From Anaerolinea sp. (GTDB taxonomy: Bacteria; Chloroflexota; Anaerolineae; Anaerolineales; Villigracilaceae), in assembly GCA_020723805.1 (NCBI GenBank), contig DYID01000015.1, forward strand, positions 41,322 through 97,247: a stretch of DNA of 55,926 nt, given 5' to 3'. Below, piece after piece: positions 43,007-51,816 of the stretch. How positions within the stretch are numbered: position 1 is the first letter of the stretch; the number at the start of each line of letters is the position of its first letter. The position numbers and the translations under genes were made by a program. The notes beneath the pieces were generated by a model. That model ran no database searches. It worked only from the letters and a program-made list of their open reading frames with translations, and was not told the origin of the DNA.

Positions 43007-44536
43007 ATGGGGAAGCGGCTATCGAACAACCGAACAAGGCTCCTATGGCTGGCTGGCATCCTGCTCGTTTATTTTCTTGTCTTTCACAACCTGACGCGCT
43101 TTCCCATCCCCTGGTTCGATGAAGGCTCGCATCTGCACGTCCCGAAGACGCTGGTGAAATACGGCGTCTATGCCGACATCAGCAGTGAGGGGTTTCGCTA
43201 CTACGGACCCACCATCGGCGTCGGTCCGACCGTCATGCTGCCCATTGCGGCGGCGTTCAAACTCTTTGGCATTGGCTTGCTGCAGGCGCGGCTGGTCATG
43301 GCGCTGTATTTGCTTGCCGCCATCTACACGTTCTACCGTCTCGCCGATCACCTGGCAGGGAAATGGACGGCATGGCTTGCGCTTGCCCTGCTGCTTTCCT
43401 CGCGCAGTGTGTTGTTCCTCCAGTATGGGCGGCAGTTGCTGGGGGAGGTGCCGGGTATCTTTTTCATCTTCCTTGCTCTGTACTTGTGGTTCTCCCGCTG
43501 GAACGAAAACGACTGGAAGCGTCTTGCGCTGATCGGTCTGTTCTTCGGGCTGGCGATGGTCACGAAGTATCAATATCTGCTGTTCCTTGCGCCCACACTC
43601 ATCCTTTCCTGGCTGTTGGATATTTTCTATTACAAGACCTCCACGCATCGCAACTTTCTCATCCCCGGCATCGTGGCGGCGGGAAGTTTCGGCATCTGGC
43701 AATTGCTCACGCTTCAATACCTGGGACCTTCCACCACCTTGGAAAACCTGGCGCTTCTGCGGGCTTCTGCCGAGGGGGCAGCGTTCAACTTCAGCCTGAC
43801 CCAGCTCGACGCCAACTTTGGCGAACTGACCTCCCGCGCCGTGTACCTGGGGGCGCTCTCTCCCGCCCTCGTTTACGGTTTTCTGATTTCCCTGCCGCGC
43901 ACCCGCGAGGGACAAAAATGGAGCGTGCTCTTCCTGCTCGCCGCGTTGAACCTGGTCTGGTTTGTAGTCGCTTCCATCGGCTGGATACGCTATGCCTTCC
44001 TTGGTCTTGTCCTGGCGAGCATCTTCATCGCCCGTCTGTTTTGGGTGTTGACCGACGGCTTCCGTTTCGATTGGAGCGCCGGCTGGTTCCGTTCTTTATT
44101 CGAGACGAAGAACGCTCCCCGCCTCGCCCTCTCTTTCTGGCTGGCTGCCATCATCCTGATTCCATTCGGCAAAACCGCGCTGGATATCGCCGCCCCGCCT
44201 CCGCCCTATGCCATGCAGATGGCGGCGTATCTCAACGAAAACCTCCCGCTCGATGCCGTCATCGAAACCTGGGAACCCGAAATGGGCTTCCTCACCGACC
44301 ACAACTATCACTACCCGCCCAACGCCCTGCTCGCCGTGGCTGTGGATCACGTCTATTACAACGGCGAACCGGTGCAGGAACACTACGATTTCGTCCAAAC
44401 CGAAAAGCCGCCGTATTTACTGGCGGGCGTATTCTCCAAGTGGACGGAACTCTATCCGCTCGAGGAACTCATGGACGAATACGAATTGATTGCCACCTTC
44501 GGCGATTATGACCTCTACCGCCGGGTGGAAAAGTGA
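43007..44536 (+). CDS. GT39-like integral-membrane glycosyltransferase
   Basis: 509 residues; AAAGGAGAG is well placed before ATG 43007. About eleven membrane segments. The first outer loop has FPIPWFDEGSHLHVPKTLVK, with the D-E pair that binds the polyprenyl-phosphate-sugar in PMT/ArnT-type GT-C enzymes. KYGVYADISSEGFRYYGPTI and a long C-terminal soluble part (IETWEPEMGF) follow. It probably transfers a single sugar outside the membrane. The C-terminal region ends in DLYRRVEK, and the TGA overlaps a possible GTG of the next gene. Sugar and acceptor are unknown. Confidence 0.85.
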   Translation: MGKRLSNNRTRLLWLAGILLVYFLVFHNLTRFPIPWFDEGSHLHVPKTLVKYGVYADISSEGFRYYGPTIGVGPTVMLPIAAAFKLFGIGLLQARLVMALYLLAAIYTFYRLADHLAGKWTAWLALALLLSSRSVLFLQYGRQLLGEVPGIFFIFLALYLWFSRWNENDWKRLALIGLFFGLAMVTKYQYLLFLAPTLILSWLLDIFYYKTSTHRNFLIPGIVAAGSFGIWQLLTLQYLGPSTTLENLALLRASAEGAAFNFSLTQLDANFGELTSRAVYLGALSPALVYGFLISLPRTREGQKWSVLFLLAALNLVWFVVASIGWIRYAFLGLVLASIFIARLFWVLTDGFRFDWSAGWFRSLFETKNAPRLALSFWLAAIILIPFGKTALDIAAPPPPYAMQMAAYLNENLPLDAVIETWEPEMGFLTDHNYHYPPNALLAVAVDHVYYNGEPVQEHYDFVQTEKPPYLLAGVFSKWTELYPLEELMDEYELIATFGDYDLYRRVEK

Positions 44537-44550
44537 TTGGAGTTGCAGCG

Positions 44551-46113
44551 ATGGAACGATTGCTGGTTTTCCTGCTTCTGACCGCGATCGCCGCGCTCTA
44601 TATTGTGGGGGAGCGGCGCGGCGAAAAACGATGGATGACCCTTGCCTCCGCTCTGTTTGCCGTCTATGCGGCTGGGTGGGTGATGTTCATGGTCTATGTG
44701 TGGTTCAACCACATCAACTTTCCGCTCAATTTGGAGGCAATGGAACTGCTGGTCGTTCAACACCTCCAGCGTCTCATGGCTGGGCTGCCGATCTATGTCG
44801 AGCCGTCGCCCGATTTCGTCACCCTGGCGTATGCGCCCCTGTACTACTATTTTTCCGTCCCGTTTGCCTGGGTGTTCGGCGCAAACCTGTTCACGATGAG
44901 GCTGGTCGCCGTTTTGGGGATGCTCGGCGCAGGGATTGTCCTCTTTGCGGCGGTCAAAAAGCAGACCTCCTCGAACTGGTGGGCGCTCATGGCGGTTGGA
45001 CTTTTTGCGGCGGCATACCGCGCCATGGACACCTACCTCGATAACGCCCATTCCGATTCCTGGCTGTTGTTTCCCGCCCTGCTGGGCTGTTACCTCATTG
45101 ACTTGAAGCGTTCCCGCGCGGTGAATTTGCTGGGCGTGTTCCTCTTCATCGTTTCATTCTGGTTCAAACAGCACGGCGCCATCTTTGCCGTTGGCGGCGT
45201 GCTGTACCTGACCTGGCGCGACGGCTTGAAAAATTCCTGGATGTATTGGGCGCTGGCGGGACTGCTCGGTCCCGTCTTGTATGCGCTCGCCCCCTCCCTG
45301 GGGCTTGGACCCTGGTTCCACTATTACACCCTGACCGTTCCCAGTCATTGGAGCGCGGTCACGTTTGGCGGACTCAAACGTTACATCGGTTATGCGGTCA
45401 AGAATTACTTTGCGCTCGCCGCAGCGGGAGGGATTGCCTCCCTGTATTTTCTGGTCAAAAAATGGCGGGATGTCAGCATTTGGTACTTTATGCTTCCCTT
45501 TGCCATGTTGACCGGCGTGATGGGCGCGTTCGACGAAGGCTCCAACAACAACATCTTCATACCGATGGCAACGTGGTTCATCCTGACCGGCGTCCTGGGC
45601 TTGCATTATCTGATTGAAAATTTTGCGCCGATGAAGAAGTGGGGAGTGCACCTGCTGGCGTTGAGCGCCTCCTTTGCCCTGCTTTTCTACAATCCCACCT
45701 CCGTGCTGGTTTCCCCCCGGGCGACGGAAGCGTACCGCGATTTGGTTCAATATCTGAACTCGCTCGATGGACCGGTCTATGCGCCCTGGATCGGACCGTT
45801 GGAAAGCGGCTACGAATTTTTCCCAGCCGTACATTGGGTGCCGATGGAAGACATCATCCGCGGTCCCGGCGTGGATACCTACAATCATCCCGTCACACGC
45901 GGCTTGCTCGAAGCGGTCATCCATCCCGCAGGTCCCGCCTATATTTTGATGAACTACCCGCTGGAAAACGACCCGCTGCTGGGATTCCTTACGGAAGAAT
46001 ACAAACTCAAGGAAGACCTGGGCGACCGCTTTGCGCCGCTCTCCACCCTGCCCAAACGCTTCAACCTCGACTATCCCCGTTACCTGTATGAATACGCCCC
46101 GCAGAATCCCTGA
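44551..46113 (+). CDS. GT-C-type integral-membrane glycosyltransferase
   Basis: 520 residues from ATG 44551, which has GGAG 8 bases upstream; GTG 44533, overlapping the previous stop, is a less likely start. About eleven to twelve membrane segments with a long first loop (LNLEAMELLVVQHLQRLMAG then LPIYVEPSPDFVTLAYAP), the layout of GT-C proteins annotated as DUF2029/GT87-like mannosyltransferases. The usual D-E pair is replaced by NLEAME, so the donor contact may differ. Coupled to the GT39-like gene just upstream, so the two probably act in sequence on one acceptor. Function beyond a polyprenyl-phosphate-sugar-dependent transferase is not assigned. Confidence 0.82.
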   Translation: MERLLVFLLLTAIAALYIVGERRGEKRWMTLASALFAVYAAGWVMFMVYVWFNHINFPLNLEAMELLVVQHLQRLMAGLPIYVEPSPDFVTLAYAPLYYYFSVPFAWVFGANLFTMRLVAVLGMLGAGIVLFAAVKKQTSSNWWALMAVGLFAAAYRAMDTYLDNAHSDSWLLFPALLGCYLIDLKRSRAVNLLGVFLFIVSFWFKQHGAIFAVGGVLYLTWRDGLKNSWMYWALAGLLGPVLYALAPSLGLGPWFHYYTLTVPSHWSAVTFGGLKRYIGYAVKNYFALAAAGGIASLYFLVKKWRDVSIWYFMLPFAMLTGVMGAFDEGSNNNIFIPMATWFILTGVLGLHYLIENFAPMKKWGVHLLALSASFALLFYNPTSVLVSPRATEAYRDLVQYLNSLDGPVYAPWIGPLESGYEFFPAVHWVPMEDIIRGPGVDTYNHPVTRGLLEAVIHPAGPAYILMNYPLENDPLLGFLTEEYKLKEDLGDRFAPLSTLPKRFNLDYPRYLYEYAPQNP

Positions 46114-46252
46114 CCTGTTCTGCCAAGTAACTGCCAACCATATTGAAACTGAGTTGTTGCGCCAGTCCGAAGGACTTCCATAAACTGAGCAGGCGGCTTC
46201 AGCCCCCTCACAGCGGTCTGAGCAGTAACTCTGCCAGGCAGATTGAGATAAC
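46114..46252. other. 139-bp intergenic region with small hairpins
   Basis: Contains a hairpin with arms AGTCC/GGACT around GAA (46164-46176) and a GGCT/AGCC hairpin near 46193. No type I element, T-run or recognisable promoter. The GH38-like gene starts at 46253 without a clear ribosome site. Confidence 0.5.
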
Positions 46253-49123
46253 ATGACCCGACATCACTCGCACGTCACCCTGAACAGCGAATACGCCCGA
46301 AACCGCGCCGGCGACGGAAAGAACCTCTCCCTCACCCGCCGCGAGTTCATGAAGACCGGCATGGTGCTGCTGAGCGGCGCTGTCCTGCCGCAGTTCCTCG
46401 CCGACCTGAGCGCCGCAGGCGTGGCGCAGGAATTCAGCGGCAAACGCATCTACATCGCCCCCGACGACCACACCGACCTCTTCTGGTCTGCCGACCTGCC
46501 CGCCTACGAGCAAGCCTTCCTCGACATGCTCGACTACTACCTCGACCTGGCAGACCGCACTCAAAACGAACCGCCCGAATTCCAAAGCCGCTGGAACTGC
46601 GACGGCAGTTTCTGGGTGTGGGTGTATGAGAAGCGCAAATCACCCGCCGAATTCAACCGCCTCATCGAACGCATCCGCAGCGGACATATCAGCATGCCGC
46701 TCAACGCCCTGTGCGTCTGCCTGGGCGGCGCGCCTGCCGAGGCAATTCTGCGCGGCATGTACTACCCCGGCAAACTGGAGCGCCGCCACAACCTGCGCTT
46801 CCCCATTGCCTACTCCATGGAAAACCAGACCCTGCCCTTCGGGCTGGGCGCGCTCTGGGCTGGCTCCGGCGCCACCTTCAGTTGGAAGGGCATCTGCGAC
46901 TGCGCCACCAAAGTCCCCGACGCCTGGGACCGCGAACACGACATCTACTGGTGGGTCGGCGCAGACCGCAGCCGCATCCTGATGAAGTGGAACTCCATGC
47001 TCACGGGCAATCAGGGCATGGGCGGCTACGCCGAAGCGCGCCGCCCGCAGGATGTGGTGCTCTACGTGGACTCCGACGAAGCCTTCAAAGCCCGCTATCC
47101 CTATCAGGTCATCGGCGCGTTCGGTCACGGCTGGGACGACCTGCAAACCCAGACCGACGAATTCGTGACCGCCGCCAAGACCCTCTCCAATCAAAACTTC
47201 AAGGTCATCGTCTCCAACGAAATAGACTTCGCCCAAGACTTCGAAAAGACCTACGGAAACGACATCCCCTCCCTCTCTGCCAGTTTCGGCAACGAATGGG
47301 ACCTCGACTGCGCCAGCCTCGCGGAAGTCTCGGCGCGGGTCAAACGCGCGGTGGAAAAACTGCGCACCGCCGAAAGCCTCGCCTCGCTCGTCTCCCTCCA
47401 GCGAAACGACTTCATGAAAGGGCGCGAAGCCGCGCGCGATCAGGCTTGGATGAACCTGGGCATGTACTGGGAACACAACTTCCAGGGCGCGCCCTGGGAA
47501 AACCACGTCCAAAGCAGCATCGCGTGGCATCGCAAAGCGGCGGGCGAGGTCGAGGCATACGTCAATTCCCTGCACGACGACGCGCTCCAATCCCTCGGCG
47601 GGCTGATTCGAAAGAGCGGCGCGAACGAACGCTTCTTCGTCTTCAACCCGCTGGGCTGGGCGCGCACCGATTACGCCGATTACCCCTACGACGGCGCGGA
47701 GCCGTTCCACGTCGTCAGCGTGGAGGAGGATCGGGAAACGCCGAGCCAGGTCATCGTCAAGGATGGGAAGCGCTGGCTGCGCATCTTGGCGGAAAACGTC
47801 CCCTCCGTCGGCTATAAAGTCTTCGAGATTCGCGCGGGCGCGGGTCAGCCGTTTTCCAGTGAGATGAACGTGAGCGGCGGCGTCATCGAAAACCGCTTCT
47901 ACAAACTGACGGTGGACGGACGCGGCGCAGTGACCAGCCTGATGGACAAGACGCGCAGCCGTGAACTGGCGGCGGAAGTGGACGGACGCTTCATCAACGA
48001 CCTCGGACCGGCTTCCGGCAAATTGACCGTGGAACACGCTGGAGCCGTCTCTGCCACCCTGCTCGCCTCAGCCGATTCTCCGCTCGCGCATGAAACGCGC
48101 ATCACGCTGTTTCGGGATATTGACCGCATCGAAATCCGCAACGACATTGTGCAGAACTTCAACGCCACCACCACTTGGGGCTTCGGCTTTGCCCTGCCAA
48201 ACCCCGACGTGCATCACGAGGAGGTCGGCGCGGTTTTGCGGGCGCGGCTGACCACCGACGGCGGACATTACTCGCCGCGCAACGCCCGCTACGATTGGCT
48301 GACCCTCAACCATTTCGTGGATGTGAGCGGCGAAGGCGCGGGCGTCACGCTCTCGAACGCCGACTGCTATTTCATGAAGGTTGGAAACAGCACGGTGGAA
48401 AATTTGGACACGTCCACGCCGCAGGTCTCTGTGCTGGTGGGCGGCAACGACTTGAACGGCGGCGGCGTGCTGGGCGACCAGGGCGGGGACGAGCGTTTCC
48501 TTCAGCGCTTTGCCCTGCGCCCTCACGAAGGTTACGACCCCGTCTCCGCGATGAAGTTTGCGCTCGAACATCAAAACCCGCTTACGGCGGGGCGTGTGGC
48601 GGGCGGCGACGCCTACCCCGAAGCCTCGTTCTCCCTGCTTTCGCAAGTCAACCCGAGCGTGCTGCTATGGGCGCTCAAGCCGGCGGAGGACGGTCTCGAA
48701 AGCGGCTTGGCGGTGCGCGTGTGGAATCTGTCGGAGCGGGCGGAGAGTCACTCGCTTTCGTTGGAGGGCGGCATCGCCGAGGCTTTGTTGCTCACCCACA
48801 TCGAAACCCCGGCGGCAATCGCAAACGTGGAAGACGGCAGGCTGGTGGACCTCATCAACGCCCAGCAAATCAAGACCTACGCTCTCTTCCCCTCGGCATT
48901 GCCCTATCGTCCCGATACCAGCGGGCTGGAACGCGCCACGGCAACGCCCGCGGCGGGTACGACGCCGCCCCCTCCCGCCGCCACAGAAACGGCAAAGCCG
49001 CCTGTTGTACCTGTAACGAATACGCCACAACCGCCGTCATTTACACAGACTTCAGAACCCGCCGAACCCGGCGGCAAGGGATGTCTGTTCGGCTGGTTGT
49101 CTGTTTTGGGCTTGTTGAAGTAA
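46253..49123 (+). CDS. Tat-exported GH38-like glycosidase (alpha-mannosidase-type)
   Basis: 956 residues. The N-terminus contains LSLTRREFMKTGMVLLSGAV, a twin-arginine signal. Next come IAPDDHTDLFWSADLPAYEQ (H-x-D metal motif at about residues 73-75, as in HxD-xxW of GH38), a helical bundle, and a long C-terminal beta-sandwich region (VIENRFYKLTVDGRGAVTSL, LFRDIDRIEIRNDIVQNFNA) that matches the GH38 C-terminal domain closely. The classical nucleophile motif (DPFGHS) is not visible, so it belongs to a divergent branch or its catalytic Asp lies elsewhere. The last 60 residues are Pro/Thr-rich and end in a Gly/Cys/hydrophobic stretch (GGKGCLFGWLSVLGLLK), suggesting a surface anchor. It probably trims alpha-linked sugars of the exported glycan. 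Confidence 0.78.
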   Translation: MTRHHSHVTLNSEYARNRAGDGKNLSLTRREFMKTGMVLLSGAVLPQFLADLSAAGVAQEFSGKRIYIAPDDHTDLFWSADLPAYEQAFLDMLDYYLDLADRTQNEPPEFQSRWNCDGSFWVWVYEKRKSPAEFNRLIERIRSGHISMPLNALCVCLGGAPAEAILRGMYYPGKLERRHNLRFPIAYSMENQTLPFGLGALWAGSGATFSWKGICDCATKVPDAWDREHDIYWWVGADRSRILMKWNSMLTGNQGMGGYAEARRPQDVVLYVDSDEAFKARYPYQVIGAFGHGWDDLQTQTDEFVTAAKTLSNQNFKVIVSNEIDFAQDFEKTYGNDIPSLSASFGNEWDLDCASLAEVSARVKRAVEKLRTAESLASLVSLQRNDFMKGREAARDQAWMNLGMYWEHNFQGAPWENHVQSSIAWHRKAAGEVEAYVNSLHDDALQSLGGLIRKSGANERFFVFNPLGWARTDYADYPYDGAEPFHVVSVEEDRETPSQVIVKDGKRWLRILAENVPSVGYKVFEIRAGAGQPFSSEMNVSGGVIENRFYKLTVDGRGAVTSLMDKTRSRELAAEVDGRFINDLGPASGKLTVEHAGAVSATLLASADSPLAHETRITLFRDIDRIEIRNDIVQNFNATTTWGFGFALPNPDVHHEEVGAVLRARLTTDGGHYSPRNARYDWLTLNHFVDVSGEGAGVTLSNADCYFMKVGNSTVENLDTSTPQVSVLVGGNDLNGGGVLGDQGGDERFLQRFALRPHEGYDPVSAMKFALEHQNPLTAGRVAGGDAYPEASFSLLSQVNPSVLLWALKPAEDGLESGLAVRVWNLSERAESHSLSLEGGIAEALLLTHIETPAAIANVEDGRLVDLINAQQIKTYALFPSALPYRPDTSGLERATATPAAGTTPPPPAATETAKPPVVPVTNTPQPPSFTQTSEPAEPGGKGCLFGWLSVLGLLK

Positions 49124-49226
49124 CCGCTGTCGAAGATTGCCCGTCTCGGTAAACGTGACTTTATCCACTTGCGGCGGGCAGCATCACACGCTACGATGGA
49201 AAGCGAAGCGAAACATCTTTCGCGCA

Positions 49227-49248
49227 GGATGCGCTCTCTGACGCATCC
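49227..49248. repeat. Hairpin repeat, type I-like (7-bp stem)
   Basis: Arms GGATGCG and CGCATCC around CTCTCTGA, preceded by CGCGCA. A decayed member: two pairs next to the loop are lost. Confidence 0.7.
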
Positions 49249-49264
49249 GCTGGCATAATCAATA

Positions 49265-49392
49265 ACTCATCTTGCGCAGTTACTTCGTAGCGCGACACAT
49301 CGTCCCTGCAAGGGGATTCATGTCGCCTCAAAATGCGAGATACCCTTCGGCAGGCTCAGGGCAAGAATCTCGCACTACCGCGTAACATGAGT
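49265..49392. repeat. Palindromic intergenic element, family P1, reversed, with nested insertion
   Basis: Runs from ACTCATCTTGCGCAG to CGCGTAACATGAGT. A 44-bp stretch, about 49288-49331, is the exact reverse complement of 54284-54327. Inside the GCGAGAT/ATCTCGC-type stem, a second palindromic sequence CCCTTCGGCAGGCTCAGGGC has replaced the short loop. Confidence 0.85.
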
Positions 49393-49413
49393 CAATAAAA
49401 CGGAGGAATGATC

Positions 49414-50397
49414 ATGGACCAGGTCAGGATTGGCGTCATCGGAACCGGCAGAATGGGACAAAGCCACTGCCGCGTGTATTCAAACTTGAGGCACGCAAAA
49501 TTCGTCGGAATTTGCGACGCGAACGCCGAAGTAGGCAGAGAAATGGCGCGCCGGCATGAAGTCTCGTTTTTCAGGGAGGTGGATGCCCTGCTCGAAAACG
49601 TGGACGCCGTCAGCGTTTGCACGCCCACGCCCTATCACTACGAAATCGTGAAGCGTTGCCTGGATGCGGGCGTGCATGTCATGGTGGAAAAACCGTTCAC
49701 CGAAACGCTGGAGCAGGCTGAGGCGTTGAAAGAAGCGGCGTCGAACGGCAAGACAATCATCCAGGTGGGGCATATCGAAAAGTTCAACCCCGCCTTTATC
49801 GAACTTCGCAAAGTGCTGGAAGGGATGGACGTTCTGGCGATGAACTTCAACCGCCTGAGCCCCTTCCAGGGCAGCAACGTGGACGTGGATGTCGTCCTCG
49901 ATTTGATGATTCACGACATCGGGCTGGTGGTGGATTTGTTCGAGCATGAACCCCTCTCGATGGATGCGCACGGCTTTGCCGTCTTCACCGACAGCATTGA
50001 CTACGGCATGGCGATTTTGAAATACGCGCCCGAAATCCTGCTTACCCTCACCGCCTCGCGCGTGACCGAGCAGAAGATTCGCGCCATTTCGGTCACCACC
50101 CGCGATGCCTACATCGAAGCGGATTTGCTCCACAAAACCATCGAAGTTCACCGCCGCACCCTGGGCGATTACGTCAACCAGAAGAACAGTCACAAATACC
50201 GCCAGGAGAGCCTGATCGAACGCATCGTCGTCCCGACCATGGAACCGCTGTTCCTCGAATTGCAGGATTTCGTCACCTGCGTTGCCGAGGGCAAGACCCC
50301 CCAGGTCACCGCCGCAGACGGCTACAACGCCCTGCGCTTCGTCCTGCTCCTGCGCGACAAAATTTTAGAGTCCAGAAGGGTTCAAAACAAGGTATGA
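49414..50397 (+). CDS. Gfo/Idh/MocA oxidoreductase, probable UDP-GlcNAc(A) 3-dehydrogenase
   Basis: 327 residues. ATG 49414 is chosen over ATG 49408 because GGAGG stands at proper distance only from the former. The N-terminus VRIGVIGTGRMGQSHCRVYS is the NAD(P)-binding loop, and MVEKPFTETLEQAEAL is the family's EKP signature. VGHIEKFNPAFIEL and the MIHDIGLVVDL segment, with its catalytic-type His, are the form seen in GnnA/WbpB/WlbA enzymes that oxidise C3 of a UDP-GlcNAc-type sugar. This fits the acetyltransferase and DegT aminotransferase just downstream. Whether the substrate carries a C6 carboxylate (Wbp pathway) or not (Gnn pathway) is open; no UDP-GlcNAc 6-dehydrogenase lies in the window. 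Confidence 0.87.
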   Translation: MDQVRIGVIGTGRMGQSHCRVYSNLRHAKFVGICDANAEVGREMARRHEVSFFREVDALLENVDAVSVCTPTPYHYEIVKRCLDAGVHVMVEKPFTETLEQAEALKEAASNGKTIIQVGHIEKFNPAFIELRKVLEGMDVLAMNFNRLSPFQGSNVDVDVVLDLMIHDIGLVVDLFEHEPLSMDAHGFAVFTDSIDYGMAILKYAPEILLTLTASRVTEQKIRAISVTTRDAYIEADLLHKTIEVHRRTLGDYVNQKNSHKYRQESLIERIVVPTMEPLFLELQDFVTCVAEGKTPQVTAADGYNALRFVLLLRDKILESRRVQNKV

Positions 50398-51158
50398 AAC
50401 TTTCGATAGTCGTTCCCTGCTTTAATGAGGAAGATAACATCGGAAAACTGAAGGACGAATTCTTCCCAGTGGTCGAAAACCTGCTGGGAAACCCCGTGGA
50501 TGGCAAACCGATTGACGCAATCGAAGTCATCTTCGTGGATGATGGCAGCCGCGACAACACCTACAGCGCCTTGAAGCAAGCCTTCGGCGCGTACTCGCAC
50601 CCGTCCATCGAGGTCAAGTTCGAGAAGCACGAGGTCAATCGCGGGCTGGGCGCGGCGATGCGCACCGGCTTCAAAGCAGTCAGCGGCGACATCGTCGTCA
50701 CCACCGACAGCGACGGCACATATCACTTTTCCACCATTCCCGCCATGCTCGAACATCTCAAAGGGGATGTCGCCATCGTCACCGCCTCGCCCTATCATCC
50801 GAAAGGGGAGGTGGTGGGCGTGCCGGGCTACCGCATCTTCCTCAGCCGCGGCTCGTCCCTGCTCTACCGCATTTTGCTTAGTTGGAAGGTGCACACCTAC
50901 ACCGCCCTCTACCGCGCCTACCGCCGCGAAGTGATTGACCGCATCCCCTTCGCCGCCGACGACTTCCTGGGCGGCACCGAACTTATGGTCAAAGCCATGC
51001 TCAAAGGCTACCGCGTGGACGAGTTCCCCGCCGCCCTGCACCGCCGCATGTTCGGCGTCTCGAAGGCGAAACTGCTCAAGACCATCAAATCGCATCTCGG
51101 TTTTCAGGCGCGGCTGGTGCTGCACCGCCTTCATCTCCGTTCCATGTTTGCCGATTGA
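50394..51158 (+). CDS. GT2 family, dolichyl/polyprenyl-phosphate mannose synthase-like
   Basis: 254 residues, start in an ATGA overlap. MKLSIVVPCFNEEDNIGKLK, VIFVDDGSRDNTYSAL, TTDSDGTYHFSTIPAML (DxD-type) and the late SWKVHTYTALYRAYRREVID with ADDFLGGTELMVKA are characteristic of the DPM1/GtrB branch without C-terminal membrane helices. The reaction would be transfer of a hexose from a nucleotide sugar to polyprenyl phosphate on the cytoplasmic face. The product is the type of donor used by the GT39/GT-C proteins at 28281, 43007 and 44551. A terminator-like hairpin follows the stop. Confidence 0.9.
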   Translation: MKLSIVVPCFNEEDNIGKLKDEFFPVVENLLGNPVDGKPIDAIEVIFVDDGSRDNTYSALKQAFGAYSHPSIEVKFEKHEVNRGLGAAMRTGFKAVSGDIVVTTDSDGTYHFSTIPAMLEHLKGDVAIVTASPYHPKGEVVGVPGYRIFLSRGSSLLYRILLSWKVHTYTALYRAYRREVIDRIPFAADDFLGGTELMVKAMLKGYRVDEFPAALHRRMFGVSKAKLLKTIKSHLGFQARLVLHRLHLRSMFAD

Positions 51159-51168
51159 TTGAACTCAT

Positions 51169-51192
51169 GCAGGAGACCCCTCCTGCTTTTTT
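51169..51192 (+). terminator. Rho-independent terminator
   Basis: Perfect 7-bp stem GCAGGAG (51169-51175) and CTCCTGC (51180-51186), loop ACCC, then six T (51187-51192). It lies 10 bases after the GT2 stop and just before the acetyltransferase start. It would end or attenuate the transcript within the nucleotide-sugar group. It is the only clear intrinsic terminator I see in the window. Confidence 0.85.
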
Positions 51193-51210
51193 ATGAAAGG
51201 AAACAAACCT

Positions 51211-51816
51211 ATGGGCGTAAGAATTCATCCGACCGCCGAAGTGTCGGACAAGGCAAAGATTGGGGAGGGTTCCAGCATCTGGCATCATGCCCAGGTGCGC
51301 GAGAACGCTGTCATCGGCGAAAACTGCATCATCGGCAAAGGCGTCTATGTGGATGCGGGCGTCGTCATCGGCAACAACGTCAAGATTCAAAACTACGTCT
51401 CCGTCTATCACGGGCTGACCATCGAAGACGGCGTCTTTGTCGGACCTCACGTCTGCTTCACCAACGACATGCGTCCGCGAGCCGTCAACCCCGACGGCTC
51501 GCTCAAAGCCGCCGACGACTGGGTGTTGAGCGAAACCCGCGTCAAGCGCGGCGCGGCGCTCGGCGCCAACTCCACCATTCGCTGCGGCATCACCATCGGC
51601 GAGTGGGCAATGGTCGGCTCCGGCAGCGTCGTCACGAAAGACGTGCCTGCCTATGGCTTGGTGTATGGCAACCCGGCGCGCCTGCATGGCTTTGTCTGCC
51701 CGTGCGGTGAAATCACCGAAAAGCGCTCGCAGAACGAACAGACCGTCACCGTCCAATGTCCAAAGTGCAAACGCACGCTGGACATTTCCATTCAAGATTG
51801 GGAGAAACTGAAATGA
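51211..51816 (+). CDS. Left-handed beta-helix acyltransferase with C-terminal zinc ribbon (WlbB/WbpD-like)
   Basis: 201 residues from ATG 51211, preceded by AAAGGAAAC; the ATG at 51193 is in frame but sits on the terminator T-run. The hexapeptide repeats ([20 protein letters not shown]) form a trimeric beta-helix. [16 protein letters not shown] and [20 protein letters not shown] are the acetyl-CoA and sugar-site stretches of the WlbB/WbpD group, which N-acetylates the 3-amino group of UDP-GlcNAc3N(A). The last 45 residues add a zinc-ribbon-like tail with CPC and CPKC pairs, a small extension of uncertain role. The stop overlaps the aminotransferase start by ATGA. Confidence 0.9.
   Translation: MGVRIHPTAEVSDKAKIGEGSSIWHHAQVRENAVIGENCIIGKGVYVDAGVVIGNNVKIQNYVSVYHGLTIEDGVFVGPHVCFTNDMRPRAVNPDGSLKAADDWVLSETRVKRGAALGANSTIRCGITIGEWAMVGSGSVVTKDVPAYGLVYGNPARLHGFVCPCGEITEKRSQNEQTVTVQCPKCKRTLDISIQDWEKLK

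Larger units (their letters stand above)
49124..49413. other. 290-bp intergenic region with hairpin and P1 element
   Basis: No open reading frame of note. Holds a type I-like hairpin (49227-49248) and a full P1 element in reverse orientation (49265-49392). GGAGGA precedes the next gene. It marks the boundary between the exported-enzyme group and the nucleotide-sugar group. Confidence 0.8.

Noticed and set aside
46253-49123. Confident call as classical class II alpha-mannosidase
   Set aside because: The HxD metal motif and the C-terminal domain fit GH38, but the DPFGH nucleophile motif is not visible, so only a family-level call is made.
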